Below, piece by piece: positions 15,762 through 23,842 of a stretch of DNA of 64,000 nucleotides; position 1 is the stretch's first letter; each line of letters starts with the position of its first letter. The stretch spans positions 1 through 64,000 of the forward strand of contig NZ_JPRI01000007.1 in the NCBI RefSeq assembly GCF_000737765.1, read 5' to 3'. Source of the DNA: Chryseobacterium vrystaatense (GTDB lineage: Bacteria; Bacteroidota; Bacteroidia; Flavobacteriales; Weeksellaceae). The translations under genes were made by a program, and so were the position numbers. The notes below the pieces were generated by a model, which saw only the letters and a list, made by a program, of their open reading frames with translations, had not been told where the DNA came from and did not search any database.

Positions 15762-16609
15762 TAGCAATTGAAATACCTGAGAAAAATAAGTTTCTCTATA
15801 TGCCGGAGAATCTGGCTGAGTGTGATGCAAAACAATATGCAGATTTTTCAAAACTGCTTTGGATGGCGCAGGAAAAACAGATCAGCTATGATCAGCTGTG
15901 TTATATGGCGGTTTATCCATTGTTAAACCTAAGGAAATCAAAAAAAAAGAGTCCTGAGAAATATGAAAATATAATCAGACTTTCTGAATATATAGACAAT
16001 TTCTTCGATAAGGATGAAGACGGAAATTTCACCGGAATCAAATTAGAATTCACAAAGAATTATCTTCCAAAATACAGGCTGTTTTATTCCTATTACGGTC
16101 CTGATGATGGCTTTAGTGATGTGATTTTTGGTCAGTACATTGACGGGCTTGATGAATATATTTATTATTCAAAAACGGGAGATATTAAATCTTTGCGAAT
16201 GCTTTTTTCAATTTTTTATTTGAAAAAAAATGAAGTTTACAATTATCGTGTATCAAAAAAGAGAGCTGAAGGTATTTTCAGATATGTTGATATCAGGCAT
16301 TTATACGGTTTCTTTTTGTTCTTTTCTTCAATGCAGTCTTTTGTCCTTCAAGGTGAAATTATGGTAATGGGAAATTCTATTGATCTTTCTATTATTTTTC
16401 AACCAGACTCAGGAGGTTTTGAAAGTACCATTCCCGGAACAGGCTTTAGGAATATAATCACGGACATGGCAGCAACTCAGGTTTTTGGCCCCTATAAGGG
16501 TGTTGAGAAAACGAATTTATGGGTAGTCCTGATAAGACTTTACGAATTGAAGAAAAAAGAATTAGACGACAAAGAAAAAAATAAAACAAATGACTCCACT
16601 AGAGCTTAA
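15758..16609 (+). CDS. Hypothetical phage protein of the connector operon
   Basis: A 283-residue protein with many aromatic residues and a charged Lys-rich C-terminus. I recognise no domain. It is locked between the connector gene and a small completion-type gene by overlaps of 4 and 20 bases. The conserved-operon position suggests a neck, tail-completion or tail-assembly role, but no motif supports one of these over the others. Confidence 0.6.
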   Translation: MIAIEIPEKNKFLYMPENLAECDAKQYADFSKLLWMAQEKQISYDQLCYMAVYPLLNLRKSKKKSPEKYENIIRLSEYIDNFFDKDEDGNFTGIKLEFTKNYLPKYRLFYSYYGPDDGFSDVIFGQYIDGLDEYIYYSKTGDIKSLRMLFSIFYLKKNEVYNYRVSKKRAEGIFRYVDIRHLYGFFLFFSSMQSFVLQGEIMVMGNSIDLSIIFQPDSGGFESTIPGTGFRNIITDMAATQVFGPYKGVEKTNLWVVLIRLYELKKKELDDKEKNKTNDSTRA

Positions 16610-17027
16610 GGAAATGCTTTCAGAAATAAAATCTGAAATCCCCGAAATAAAAAGAACGATCTGTCTGATTGATGATTCAGATTTATCCGATTTTGCTTCA
16701 AATATGATGACCTCAGAAATGGTTTTGGTTGGTGTTATTCCATCTTATGAACATATTGGTAAGATCTCAGCATTTAAAACATTACCTGTTTTTCAACTGG
16801 ATATTGTTGAGAAAACAGATTATTCAGCGATTAATAATGATGAGTTTGTTGCATTGTATGAAAGAACTCTTAAGATTCTTTTTAAAGTCCGTGATTTTGT
16901 TTTAGAAAAAATTGAAGATGGATGCTATCCCATGTTGAGTAATATCGATGTTACTTCAATGACTATTGATCCTATAAAGAAAAAAGCGCAGTGTAACGGC
17001 TGGAGTATGGATATTTTAACAGAATAA
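16590..17027 (+). CDS. Putative tail completion/terminator protein
   Basis: A 145-residue alpha/beta protein, size and position matching the small tail terminator or neck proteins that follow connector genes in siphoviruses. The end (C-N-G-W-S-M-D-I) is a strand-like finish seen in several tail terminators. No stronger family signature is visible. The start overlaps the upstream gene by 20 bases. Confidence 0.5.
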   Translation: MTPLELKEMLSEIKSEIPEIKRTICLIDDSDLSDFASNMMTSEMVLVGVIPSYEHIGKISAFKTLPVFQLDIVEKTDYSAINNDEFVALYERTLKILFKVRDFVLEKIEDGCYPMLSNIDVTSMTIDPIKKKAQCNGWSMDILTE

Positions 17028-17028
17028 T

Positions 17029-17451
17029 ATGTCACTATCTGAAAGAAGAACCGCCGATATCGGAATTATTGAAGGCTTGTTTATTACCAAAACATTGCAG
17101 GAACAGGCTGTGTCAATTCTTGCCGATACTCAACGCGAAATGAAAGGCTTTAGGTCTGCCAGATGGAATAAGAGAAGTATGAGTGTTTCCGGAGATACAT
17201 TGACCTACACGCATAATATAAACTTCAGGTTCTTAGATATGAAAGCTCGTGTGTCTAGATCTGGCTATAATCCTTCAACGACCAGAAGAAAAGCTGGGAA
17301 AGTTCAAAAGCAGTCTTTGCCGGTTCACAATAAGCCGATTTTCAGGCATAAAAGATACATTCAGAAAAGAATATCTTTTGGTTTTACAGATGAGATCCGG
17401 GGGATTTTTGAAAAAATGGCTCAGGAAAATAATCTTTTGAGCGGTCAGTAG
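17029..17451 (+). CDS. Putative head-tail joining/tail component (HK97 gp10-like position)
   Basis: A 140-residue basic protein, rich in Arg and Lys in its middle (R-R-K-A-G-K near residue 85). Position and size correspond to gp10-type head-tail joining or tail proteins, but I see no diagnostic motif. It is the last structural gene before the first accessory island; the following stretch holds the structured RNA candidate. The start is one base after the upstream stop. Confidence 0.5.
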   Translation: MSLSERRTADIGIIEGLFITKTLQEQAVSILADTQREMKGFRSARWNKRSMSVSGDTLTYTHNINFRFLDMKARVSRSGYNPSTTRRKAGKVQKQSLPVHNKPIFRHKRYIQKRISFGFTDEIRGIFEKMAQENNLLSGQ

Positions 17452-17468
17452 AAAAAAGAGAGGACTTA

Positions 17469-17588
17469 AAAAAAATGTCCTCCAACAAATTAAAAACTTC
17501 TCACGGTAATTTAATTAAGCACAAAGCCCACAGTTGGAGGACAAAAAGTCGTCTGATTGTGGGTTTTGTGTTGTTATTACCGTGAGAG
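17469..17588 (-). ncRNA. Candidate pseudoknotted small RNA between tail genes and methyltransferase
   Basis: Read on the minus strand, an outer stem (17576-17590 with 17495-17510, one bulge) encloses an inner stem (17558-17571 with 17519-17532, two G-U pairs). The apical loop holds GTCCTCCAAC (17542-17533). That loop is perfectly complementary to GTTGGAGGAC (17486-17477) further downstream, which is followed by a run of eight T. Loop and tail together make a 10-bp pseudoknot or an alternative terminator. A perfect TATATTTG box on the same strand (17592-17599) places the start near 17587. On the plus strand the same pairings could form in the methyltransferase leader. No family recognised. Confidence 0.5.
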
Positions 17589-17591
17589 TTG

Positions 17592-17599
17592 CAAATATA
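17592..17599 (-). promoter_or_regulatory. -7 box TATATTTG (minus strand) for the RNA candidate
   Basis: The plus strand reads CAAATATA, the inverse of a perfect TAnnTTTG box. It ends about five bases before the outer stem of the RNA candidate. No clear TTTG -33 element was found at the standard distance. Confidence 0.45.
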
Positions 17600-17625
17600 C
17601 AAAAACAATTATTTAAAACTATATT

Positions 17626-18459
17626 ATGAATTTCAATTATGTACAGGCTCCTTTGCCATTTCAAGGACAAAAAAGGAGGTTTTTAAAATCATTTAAAGAA
17701 GCTCTGAAAGATTTTCCGGAAGACGCAATCTATGTCGATTTATTTGGCGGTTCGGGTCTTTTGAGCCATACTGTTAAGCAATTTTATCCAAATTCAGAAG
17801 TTATATACAATGATTTCGACGGTTATACTTTTCGGTTAGAAAACGTTCAAAAAACAAATTCTTTACTTTCGGATGTTAGGGAGATATGCTCTAAATCTAT
17901 AGATAGAAAAGGAAAATTAAGTAACGAGCTTCACTCAGAAATTATAGGGAGGATATCTAAAGAAAAAGGTTTTGTTGATTGGGTTACAATTTCTTCTAGC
18001 TTACTTTTTTCAATGAATTATGCTACAAGTTTCGAGCAATTAAAAAAAGAAACATTCTATAATAAAGTAAGATTATCTGATTATTGTGTTGATGGGTATT
18101 TGGAGGGCGTATCAAAAGTAAGAGAGGATTATCAGTGTTTGTTTGCTAAATATCAACATTATCCGAAAGCTGTTTTTTTAATAGATCCTCCATATCTTTC
18201 AACGAACTGCAGCACTTACACAAATCCTGATTATTGGAAACTTTCAGATTATTTGAATGTCTTAAATACAGTAGATAACACATCTTATTTTTACTTTACA
18301 AGTAATAAAAGTCAGATAATTGAATTGTGTGATTGGATGAGTAAGAAAAAATGTTTTAAAAATCCCTTCAGCTGTTCCACCACTGTCTCTATAAATACGT
18401 CATTAACTCACAACGCTAAATATGATGATATTATGATATATCGTTATAAAAATGTTTAA
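17626..18459 (+). CDS. D12-class adenine-specific DNA methyltransferase (second copy, accessory island)
   Basis: A 277-residue protein with the full D12/Dam layout: an N-terminal P-F-Q-G-Q-K-R block, motif I D-L-F-G-G-S-G at about residues 39-45, and motif IV D187-P-P-Y190. Unlike the methyltransferase at 427-1197, its catalytic motif is canonical, and the two are only distantly alike. It lies alone after the tail genes, preceded by a 170-base structured non-coding stretch and followed by a bidirectional terminator. This suggests a self-contained cargo gene. No endonuclease is adjacent, so solitary methylation (anti-restriction or gene control) is the likely role. Confidence 0.82.
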   Translation: MNFNYVQAPLPFQGQKRRFLKSFKEALKDFPEDAIYVDLFGGSGLLSHTVKQFYPNSEVIYNDFDGYTFRLENVQKTNSLLSDVREICSKSIDRKGKLSNELHSEIIGRISKEKGFVDWVTISSSLLFSMNYATSFEQLKKETFYNKVRLSDYCVDGYLEGVSKVREDYQCLFAKYQHYPKAVFLIDPPYLSTNCSTYTNPDYWKLSDYLNVLNTVDNTSYFYFTSNKSQIIELCDWMSKKKCFKNPFSCSTTVSINTSLTHNAKYDDIMIYRYKNV

Positions 18460-18508
18460 ATGGTAAAACAAAAACTAAAGGCAGTAACTGCGAATACAAG
18501 AAACTAAA

Positions 18509-18530
18509 AAAGCACCTACTTAGGTGCTTT
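18509..18530. terminator. Bidirectional terminator between convergent genes
   Basis: AAAGCACCTA at 18509-18518 pairs with TAGGTGCTTT at 18521-18530, flanked by A-rich and T-rich sequence on both sides. It serves the methyltransferase (plus) and the GLPGLI gene (minus), whose stop codon lies inside the 3' arm. Confidence 0.85.
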
Positions 18531-19347
18531 ATTTAAAATCAGCTTTTTGATTTAATTCAATGATATTATTATATTCTTTCAGGGACGTTTGGATTGAAAT
18601 TGTACTTTCTCGAAGATTTACATTTTTACGTCCTCCATTTCCATCATCCGTCATGACTTTAATATTTTGTAATTTGATAACTGAATAAGGATCTTTATAA
18701 TAATCATTTTGAATTTTTATAAATTCTTCCCAACTTACGTTCTTTCCTCCCTTCATTGAAAACAAATTTTTGTCAGTTGATTTTTTGATTTTCACTAATT
18801 TGAATAAATAATCTTCTGTACTGTCATTTATTTCTACTATCATACCAGGAAGACCATTAAATACATATGGACCTTCAGAAACCTGAACATCTTCAGTAAA
18901 CCAAGCTGTCCAATGTCTTCCTCCATAATCTGCAAGTGCCTTTTGACATTTTAAGTCACCAATTTTTTTCGTTTCCGGAAGAAGTTGCCAGTTAATTTTC
19001 TCATTAACCTTAACGTAGAATATATCTCTTGTTGTTGGAAGAACTAGATATTTAAACACAGTGTGTTTATTAAGATCCTTTTTAATGTATAATTGATCAT
19101 TAATATTAACCGGATATCCTAATCCATATCCATTTCCATAAAATATTAATGAATCGGATCTTCGCCTCATATCATCTCTAAAAACGGATTCATTATTAAA
19201 TATGTCGAGATAGAATAATTTGGACTTTGTTGAGTCTTTATGAATGATAGAAGGTTTATATTTAACCTCATATACAACTGTTAAATTTTGAGCTGATGTA
19301 ATTATACCTATTAGTAAAAAAATAAATGCAATATACTTTTTAACCAT
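18529..19347 (-). CDS. GLPGLI family secreted protein (prophage cargo)
   Basis: A 272-residue protein. A signal peptide (residues 1-19, ending in T-S-A-Q) is followed by a beta-rich body with the family's eponymous motif as G165-L-P-G-M-I170 and a V-E-I strand. GLPGLI proteins are widespread in Bacteroidetes, often in multiple copies; their function is unknown, and the fold suggests a periplasmic or surface protein. The gene is on the minus strand, has its own promoter (TATATTTG at 19373-19380) and lies just downstream of a GG-leader peptide gene. It would be expressed in the lysogen rather than with the late genes (inference). Confidence 0.82.
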   Translation of the reverse strand: MVKKYIAFIFLLIGIITSAQNLTVVYEVKYKPSIIHKDSTKSKLFYLDIFNNESVFRDDMRRRSDSLIFYGNGYGLGYPVNINDQLYIKKDLNKHTVFKYLVLPTTRDIFYVKVNEKINWQLLPETKKIGDLKCQKALADYGGRHWTAWFTEDVQVSEGPYVFNGLPGMIVEINDSTEDYLFKLVKIKKSTDKNLFSMKGGKNVSWEEFIKIQNDYYKDPYSVIKLQNIKVMTDDGNGGRKNVNLRESTISIQTSLKEYNNIIELNQKADFK

Positions 19348-19372
19348 ATCTAAATTTTAAATTATTACATTA

Positions 19373-19380
19373 CAAATATA
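19373..19380 (-). promoter_or_regulatory. -7 box TATATTTG (minus strand) for the GLPGLI gene
   Basis: A perfect TAnnTTTG box on the minus strand, ending 25 bases before the GLPGLI start codon at 19347, and downstream of the terminator of the peptide gene. Confidence 0.55.
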
Positions 19381-19389
19381 AATCAAAAA

Positions 19390-19409
19390 CTCCCTCAAAT
19401 GAGGGAGTC
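19390..19409 (-). terminator. Terminator of the peptide gene
   Basis: ACTCCCTCA and TGAGGGAGT form a perfect 9-bp stem with an AA loop; on the minus strand a T run follows. It separates the peptide gene from the GLPGLI promoter. Confidence 0.85.
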
Positions 19410-19428
19410 TTGCTTTGTTAATTTTCTA

Positions 19429-19602
19429 TTACATACATCTCAAAGCATACCAATTACCAACGGAATGATCGTGGCCCATGTAAAGACCACATTCAAGACC
19501 ATACTGGGCGCAACTATCATTATTTCCCATATTACACATGTCTCCATAACCACCTTTCACTTTCTTCAAATCATCTTTAGAAAGTTTTTTTAAATTTTTC
19601 AT
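19429..19602 (-). CDS. Bacteriocin-like peptide with double-glycine leader
   Basis: A 57-residue peptide when started at the ATG at 19602; an earlier in-frame start gives an implausible AT-rich extension. The first 18 residues form a leader, MKNLKKLSKDDLKKVKGG, of the KKLS..L..V.GG type used by peptides exported by C39-peptidase ABC transporters. The core is 39 residues with four Cys (23, 31, 38, 56), which could form two disulfides, and is rich in Gly, Asn and Met. No immunity, modification or transporter gene is adjacent, so export would rely on host machinery. Antimicrobial activity is not shown. Confidence 0.7.
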   Translation of the reverse strand: MKNLKKLSKDDLKKVKGGYGDMCNMGNNDSCAQYGLECGLYMGHDHSVGNWYALRCM

Positions 19603-19813
19603 AATATATATATGTTTAAATTGTCCAGTAAATATATATACCATTTTTTATTCACCATTGCGGGAATCCGTATTTTTAAAAGTTTTTTATTATGTATAAC
19701 AATTTTCTGTTGTTTCAGCTTCCGGTTCTGAACATTACGCTATACAGCGCAATTTTGTCTTAGCTTGTATAAAACTTGTACGTTCTTTTACTCACTAAAA
19801 TTTGATTTAAATC

Positions 19814-20068
19814 ATGAGAGAAGAACTAATGCAACCTGCTAAAGCTGAAAATGAAGTTTATTCAATACTTCAAAAATTAATTATCGGAAATTCTCCGGAA
19901 GAATTGGAAGATATGATCTTCCATGTTTTCGAACACGCAAATTTACAATCGGGAGATCTGTCGTCGGACGAAAAATCACTGAGATCAGAATTTCACATTG
20001 CAAGCAGAAAGATTTTAAGATTATTGTGCAAACATCCTGATCTGCTCAGGAAACTGAAAGATGCATAA
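19814..20068 (+). CDS. Hypothetical small helical phage protein
   Basis: An 84-residue acidic helical protein with no recognised domain. It sits alone between the reverse-strand peptide gene and a terminator, ahead of late promoter copy 4. An AAAATTTG sequence shortly upstream of its ATG resembles a -7 box. The 211-base stretch before it (19603-19813) holds an ACGCTATACAGCGC-like dyad but no other gene. Confidence 0.55.
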   Translation: MREELMQPAKAENEVYSILQKLIIGNSPEELEDMIFHVFEHANLQSGDLSSDEKSLRSEFHIASRKILRLLCKHPDLLRKLKDA

Positions 20069-20073
20069 AAATG

Positions 20074-20100
20074 AAGTCTGTTATTATAACAGGCTTTTTT
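20074..20100 (+). terminator. Rho-independent terminator ahead of the terminase module
   Basis: AAGTCTGTT and AACAGGCTT (one G-T pair) form a 9-bp stem around ATTAT, followed by a T run that merges with late promoter copy 4. Confidence 0.85.
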
Positions 20101-20101
20101 A

Positions 20102-20138
20102 ATGTAACATAGCAATTGCTTGCAATTGTCAAAATTTG
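20102..20138 (+). promoter_or_regulatory. Phage late promoter element, copy 4 (terminase module)
   Basis: ATGTAAC at 20102-20108, preceded by CTTTTTTA, then 22 bases, then AAAATTTG at 20131-20138, one mismatch from TAnnTTTG. The controlled gene starts at 20152. Confidence 0.68.
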
Positions 20139-20151
20139 TACAAAAATAAAT

Positions 20152-20970
20152 ATGAGTAAAGATGTATTGAAATACTTGACTTCTGAAGGTTTATCGCCAC
20201 AAGAAGAATACAATCAGGGCTTAGCTTTGTTAATGCAAAATCCTGCAAGTCGAAATGCGGTAAGATCCTATAATAATAAGGGATTTTCCAAACAGGGTTT
20301 GGAAAATCTAAAATATGATCTTAAAAAATCATTTGGGATAAAAGATCAGGATATCCGAAAGTATAAAGAAGAAAATGTGCCTGTGATTGAAGAAAGAAAT
20401 CTCGAAGTTTTCTTTGAGGAAAATACGGATAAAGTTACAGAACTGCTCTCAGAGATTACAGAAGATGCTAAGAAGGGAATGAAGCTATATGGTAAATATA
20501 CTTTCTTACGATCTGCTGATTGTCCTAAAGAATATAAAATTTTAGTTGGTGATGCTATTACGGCATTCGAAAATTACAAAGCCGGTCATGAAGAGCTTTT
20601 TACTAAAGTCGCATCCTTGGCAGATCCAATACTGGACGAAAATGAAATCTTTGAAATTGCCAATCAGGTTTTGGAGGATTTTGAATTAAACAGAGAGATT
20701 CATGCAGAACTTCAGCATTATGCCGATACTGGCGAAATACTTGGTAAGCATGAGATTTTCGCAGATTATAATCTTGAAAAGGAAATTTCAAAGTTAACTG
20801 CAGCAGAACTTGCGGGCAGATCAAGTAATCTTAAATCTTACATTTCCAAAGCAAATAAATTAATTAATACAAGTAAGAATCCGGAAGAAGTAGAAGCTGC
20901 AAAGGTTCGTCTTGCTAATCTTAAAAAAGAGAAAGCTTTGGTTGATAAAACATTGAAAGCAAAAAAATAA
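20152..20970 (+). CDS. Hypothetical phage protein ahead of the terminase genes
   Basis: A 272-residue protein from the ATG at 20152; the in-frame upstream ATG at 20116 would lie inside the promoter. It is almost entirely helical and charged, with a likely coiled coil in the last ~80 residues (repeated Lys/Glu/Leu). No family recognised. First gene of the terminase transcript; a DNA packaging or assembly accessory role is plausible from position only. Confidence 0.6.
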   Translation: MSKDVLKYLTSEGLSPQEEYNQGLALLMQNPASRNAVRSYNNKGFSKQGLENLKYDLKKSFGIKDQDIRKYKEENVPVIEERNLEVFFEENTDKVTELLSEITEDAKKGMKLYGKYTFLRSADCPKEYKILVGDAITAFENYKAGHEELFTKVASLADPILDENEIFEIANQVLEDFELNREIHAELQHYADTGEILGKHEIFADYNLEKEISKLTAAELAGRSSNLKSYISKANKLINTSKNPEEVEAAKVRLANLKKEKALVDKTLKAKK

Positions 20971-20972
20971 TT

Positions 20973-21155
20973 ATGAAGCATAAGTTTTTCAGCATAAAAG
21001 AGTTGAAACAATCTCTGGAAGACAATCCTGATTGTGAAAACAATCCTATAGTTAATATTTCTCTGGAAATGCTTAAAAGTATAATTGCTACAAAGAAACC
21101 GGTTCCTAAAAAGGGGCCGGCTTTCTTCTCTTATAAAGGATTAAATATGAACTAA
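20973..21155 (+). CDS. Small phage protein
   Basis: A 60-residue protein with no recognised domain. It starts two bases after its upstream neighbour and its stop codon shares a base with the next start (TAATG), so it is firmly embedded in the operon. Nothing more can be said from sequence. Confidence 0.5.
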   Translation: MKHKFFSIKELKQSLEDNPDCENNPIVNISLEMLKSIIATKKPVPKKGPAFFSYKGLNMN

Positions 21156-21481
21156 TGAGAGATTATGAGGTAAGACTTTCGCAGGAGCAGTTGGAGGAGC
21201 TGGAAGACCTTTCCGGTGCAGGATATTGCATTGATAAAATCGCTCTGTATTTTGATATCCCAAAGAAAACAATGAAATCTGAATACATGCAGGAAGATTC
21301 CTGGGTACGTTACCATTATGATCGTGGAATCTTATTGGTTGACGCAAAAGCGGGAATAGAACTTTCAAAAAGTGCAGCTACGGGAAGTATTACAGCAATA
21401 CAGCAATTGGCAAAACTTAGAGACTCTCAGAAGCTTGAAGAATTAAGGAAAAGAATAATGTATGGCGAAGAGATTGACTGA
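21155..21481 (+). CDS. Putative terminase small subunit
   Basis: A 108-residue protein with an N-terminal helix-turn-helix (about residues 10-38: E-Q-L-E-E-L-x9-C-I-D-K-I-A-L-Y-F-D-I-P-K-K-T-M). This resembles the DNA-recognition domain of small terminases. It is followed by a helical region with an A-A-T-G-S-I-T-A-I segment, seen in several small terminase and terminase-like HTH proteins. Position upstream of the large terminase supports the call. It overlaps the next gene by 20 bases. Confidence 0.6.
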   Translation: MRDYEVRLSQEQLEELEDLSGAGYCIDKIALYFDIPKKTMKSEYMQEDSWVRYHYDRGILLVDAKAGIELSKSAATGSITAIQQLAKLRDSQKLEELRKRIMYGEEID

Positions 21482-22103
21482 TTATAATTTAAGCGATTTA
21501 TATAAATGGATTGAAGCCGGACAGAGTACATCTGCTCCGGAAGAGTTTATTCAATATGTAAATCTTTTGGAGAAAATTTACCAGATGATGAACCGGGTAG
21601 ATATCTACGGTTCCAAAGAAGCAATTGTAAAACACTTGGTTTCTTTTGAAGAATCTCTCAAGGGAAATAGAATTAAAGCGATTGATCTATACAATGAGTC
21701 TTTCGAATATTTTAATGCCGATGATAAGATATCTAAAAAGGCCTGGAGAAAGTTTTATGCCGCAAAATTGGATCAGGATTATGAAATGGCAAGAGCTGTA
21801 TCTAAAGATGCTTCTGATTTCGAAAAAGCCTCAAGAATAGCCGACAAGGCTTATAAGTTTAGACAACTTGATCAGGAAGATCCGCCTGAGCTTCCTAAGT
21901 CAATGTTTGAAAAACCTCTAAAAGTTTACACTATGGACATGAATCAGTTTGATGTCGTAAATGAGGATCTTACCGATATCGAAAACTGGATAGATGAAAA
22001 TACAAAAGAACTTTCTCCAAAAGCTATTGATAGAATAAAACAGGAAGCAATGATTCTGCCGATTAAAATATTTGATGATGAAAAACCAGACGGTTCGAAT
22101 TGA
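21462..22103 (+). CDS. Terminase-associated phage protein
   Basis: A 213-residue acidic helical protein lying between the putative small and the large terminase subunits and overlapping both. It could be part of the packaging machinery, for example the oligomerisation part of a split small terminase, but no motif confirms this. Confidence 0.55.
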   Translation: MAKRLTDYNLSDLYKWIEAGQSTSAPEEFIQYVNLLEKIYQMMNRVDIYGSKEAIVKHLVSFEESLKGNRIKAIDLYNESFEYFNADDKISKKAWRKFYAAKLDQDYEMARAVSKDASDFEKASRIADKAYKFRQLDQEDPPELPKSMFEKPLKVYTMDMNQFDVVNEDLTDIENWIDENTKELSPKAIDRIKQEAMILPIKIFDDEKPDGSN

Positions 22104-23787
22104 TTCGCTTTCGGTCTATGATGATGTAGAAGTTAGGTATTCCACTTGGCTCAAAATGATCACGGATCTTATGGAGCCTCAGAATCTTTTCCTGGTACTT
22201 GGAAGGGGTACTGGAAAAACGACAGATTACCTTTCCGAAAGATTAATGAATATATGCTATGAGATGCCTCATAGCTACATTGCTTTGGTGGGTAACACCT
22301 ATACAAATCTTTTAAAAAATGTCGTTCCAGCTATTATTGAAGGTTGGAATCGTAAAGGCTGGATTGAAGGTATTCATTACGTGGTAGATCAGCCGCCGCC
22401 GGATCACTTTAAAAAACCATATAAAACTCCATACGAGTATAAGCATACCATTTCTACTTTTACCGGCAATTTCTTCAATTATATCTCCATGGATACACCC
22501 AGTTCCGGAGCCGGTAACTCTTACCAGCATTTAGCGGGTGATGAAACAAAATATCTGGAAAAAAATAGAATTGACAGATTATTCCCGGCACTGCGTGGGG
22601 ATGCTACCATGTTTGCCAAATCTCCTTATTACTTGGGAGTAACTTTCACTACCGATTATCCGAACATTATTATGCCGGGTGAATACGACTGGATATTGGA
22701 TAAAGAAAAAGAAATGAAGCTGCAGCAGATCAAATATCTATTGCAAATTTCTCTTGAACTTAATAAAACTTTGGCGGGTACGATCCGGGCAGCGAAAAAA
22801 AGAAACAAGAAATTATTAGCTACGCTTCAGAATAAGATGAAAAAATTATCTGTTCTGAAAACAAGACTTCGTATAAATTCTACTTTTTTCTATAAAGCTT
22901 CATCTTTTGTCAATGTCAATATTTTAAGGCTTGATTATTTCAAAACGGCCTTGGCAGCTCTTGGCGAAATAGAATTTAATACGGCCGTACTTTCCCAGGC
23001 TCCTATGGTAGAAGCCGGCCAAAGGTTTTATCTGGCATTCGACAATCGCCATATTTACGAGGACGGAATTATACGCGAGAATTACTACCGTTATCGAACC
23101 GGGGACGATGCTGAAACCTTTTCAACGGATTTGAAATATTGTATTCCAGATAAGCCTTTAGAAATAGGAGCCGATTTCGGAAATATGATTTCGATGGTTG
23201 TAGCTCAGCTTCAGGGGAACACTATCAGGGTTTTAAAAAACATATTTTCTTTAAGCCAGAAGACAGAAAAAATCTGCGAACGTTTTCTAAAGTTTTTTGC
23301 ACACCATAAAAAGAAAGTAATTGATTTTTATTTCGACCGCTCGGCAAATGCCTACCAAGATGTAGGCCGTGACTGGGCAAACGAAATGAAAAAATTTCTG
23401 GAAGCTTGGCCGGACGGAACACCGACCGGCTGGACGGTAAATCTAATGTCAAGAAATCAGGGGAATATTGAGCAGCAGCTTGAATTTAATTTTGTGAAAG
23501 CTTTAATGAATGAAAATTATCGGGAGCTTCCAAATTTATTGATTGATAAATATCAATGCCGTCAGCTAATCTCTTCAATGAATGTTGCGAAGCAGATCGT
23601 GAAGAAAAATGCAAAAGGGATATCCAGAATATACAAGGATAAATCGTCGGAAAAACTTCCTAAAGAAAAACTTCCAATGTATTCTACTAATTTATCTGAT
23701 GCTCTTAAATATCTATTATGTAGACGTCCTTGGTTGAGAATTTACCAAAATAAAAAAAGTACATTTTCTGATACAGAATTAACCTGA
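22075..23787 (+). CDS. Terminase large subunit (packaging ATPase/nuclease)
   Basis: A 570-residue protein from the ATG at 22075; an upstream TTG and a second ATG at 22078 are alternatives. Walker A is G43-R-G-T-G-K-T49. A Walker B-like acidic pair sits at D156-E157 in H-L-A-G-D-E-T-K-Y. The C-terminal RNase H-like nuclease shows acidic residues D367 (G-A-D-F-G), D421 (F-Y-F-D-R) and D542 (L-S-D-A-L-K-Y). The enzyme pumps DNA into the prohead and cuts the concatemer. It overlaps the upstream gene by 29 bases. A helical insert of ~75 residues lies between ATPase and nuclease halves (about 215-285). A terminator follows. Confidence 0.88.
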   Translation: MMKNQTVRIDSLSVYDDVEVRYSTWLKMITDLMEPQNLFLVLGRGTGKTTDYLSERLMNICYEMPHSYIALVGNTYTNLLKNVVPAIIEGWNRKGWIEGIHYVVDQPPPDHFKKPYKTPYEYKHTISTFTGNFFNYISMDTPSSGAGNSYQHLAGDETKYLEKNRIDRLFPALRGDATMFAKSPYYLGVTFTTDYPNIIMPGEYDWILDKEKEMKLQQIKYLLQISLELNKTLAGTIRAAKKRNKKLLATLQNKMKKLSVLKTRLRINSTFFYKASSFVNVNILRLDYFKTALAALGEIEFNTAVLSQAPMVEAGQRFYLAFDNRHIYEDGIIRENYYRYRTGDDAETFSTDLKYCIPDKPLEIGADFGNMISMVVAQLQGNTIRVLKNIFSLSQKTEKICERFLKFFAHHKKKVIDFYFDRSANAYQDVGRDWANEMKKFLEAWPDGTPTGWTVNLMSRNQGNIEQQLEFNFVKALMNENYRELPNLLIDKYQCRQLISSMNVAKQIVKKNAKGISRIYKDKSSEKLPKEKLPMYSTNLSDALKYLLCRRPWLRIYQNKKSTFSDTELT

Positions 23788-23793
23788 TAAATA

Positions 23794-23818
23794 AATCCCC
23801 ACTTATTAGGTGGGGATT
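23794..23818. terminator. Terminator hairpin, copy A of a repeated hairpin
   Basis: AATCCCCAC at 23794-23802 pairs with GTGGGGATT at 23810-23818. It serves both the terminase transcript and the converging DUF4468 gene. A 22-base identical hairpin core recurs at 24486-24507. Confidence 0.85.
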
Positions 23819-23842
23819 ATTATAAATATTGTGATAAAACAT

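Noticed and set aside
17495..17590. The same element interpreted as an insertion sequence or MITE
   Set aside because: The long inverted repeat has nested pairs and no clear target-site duplication, and no transposase is present; an RNA fits better.
17457..17599. Structured element interpreted as a retron or group II intron
   Set aside because: No reverse transcriptase or intron-encoded protein is nearby, and the pairing order does not fit a retron msr-msd layout.
1..18459. Restriction-modification system
   Set aside because: Three methyltransferases are visible but no endonuclease or specificity subunit lies next to any of them, so they are treated as solitary.
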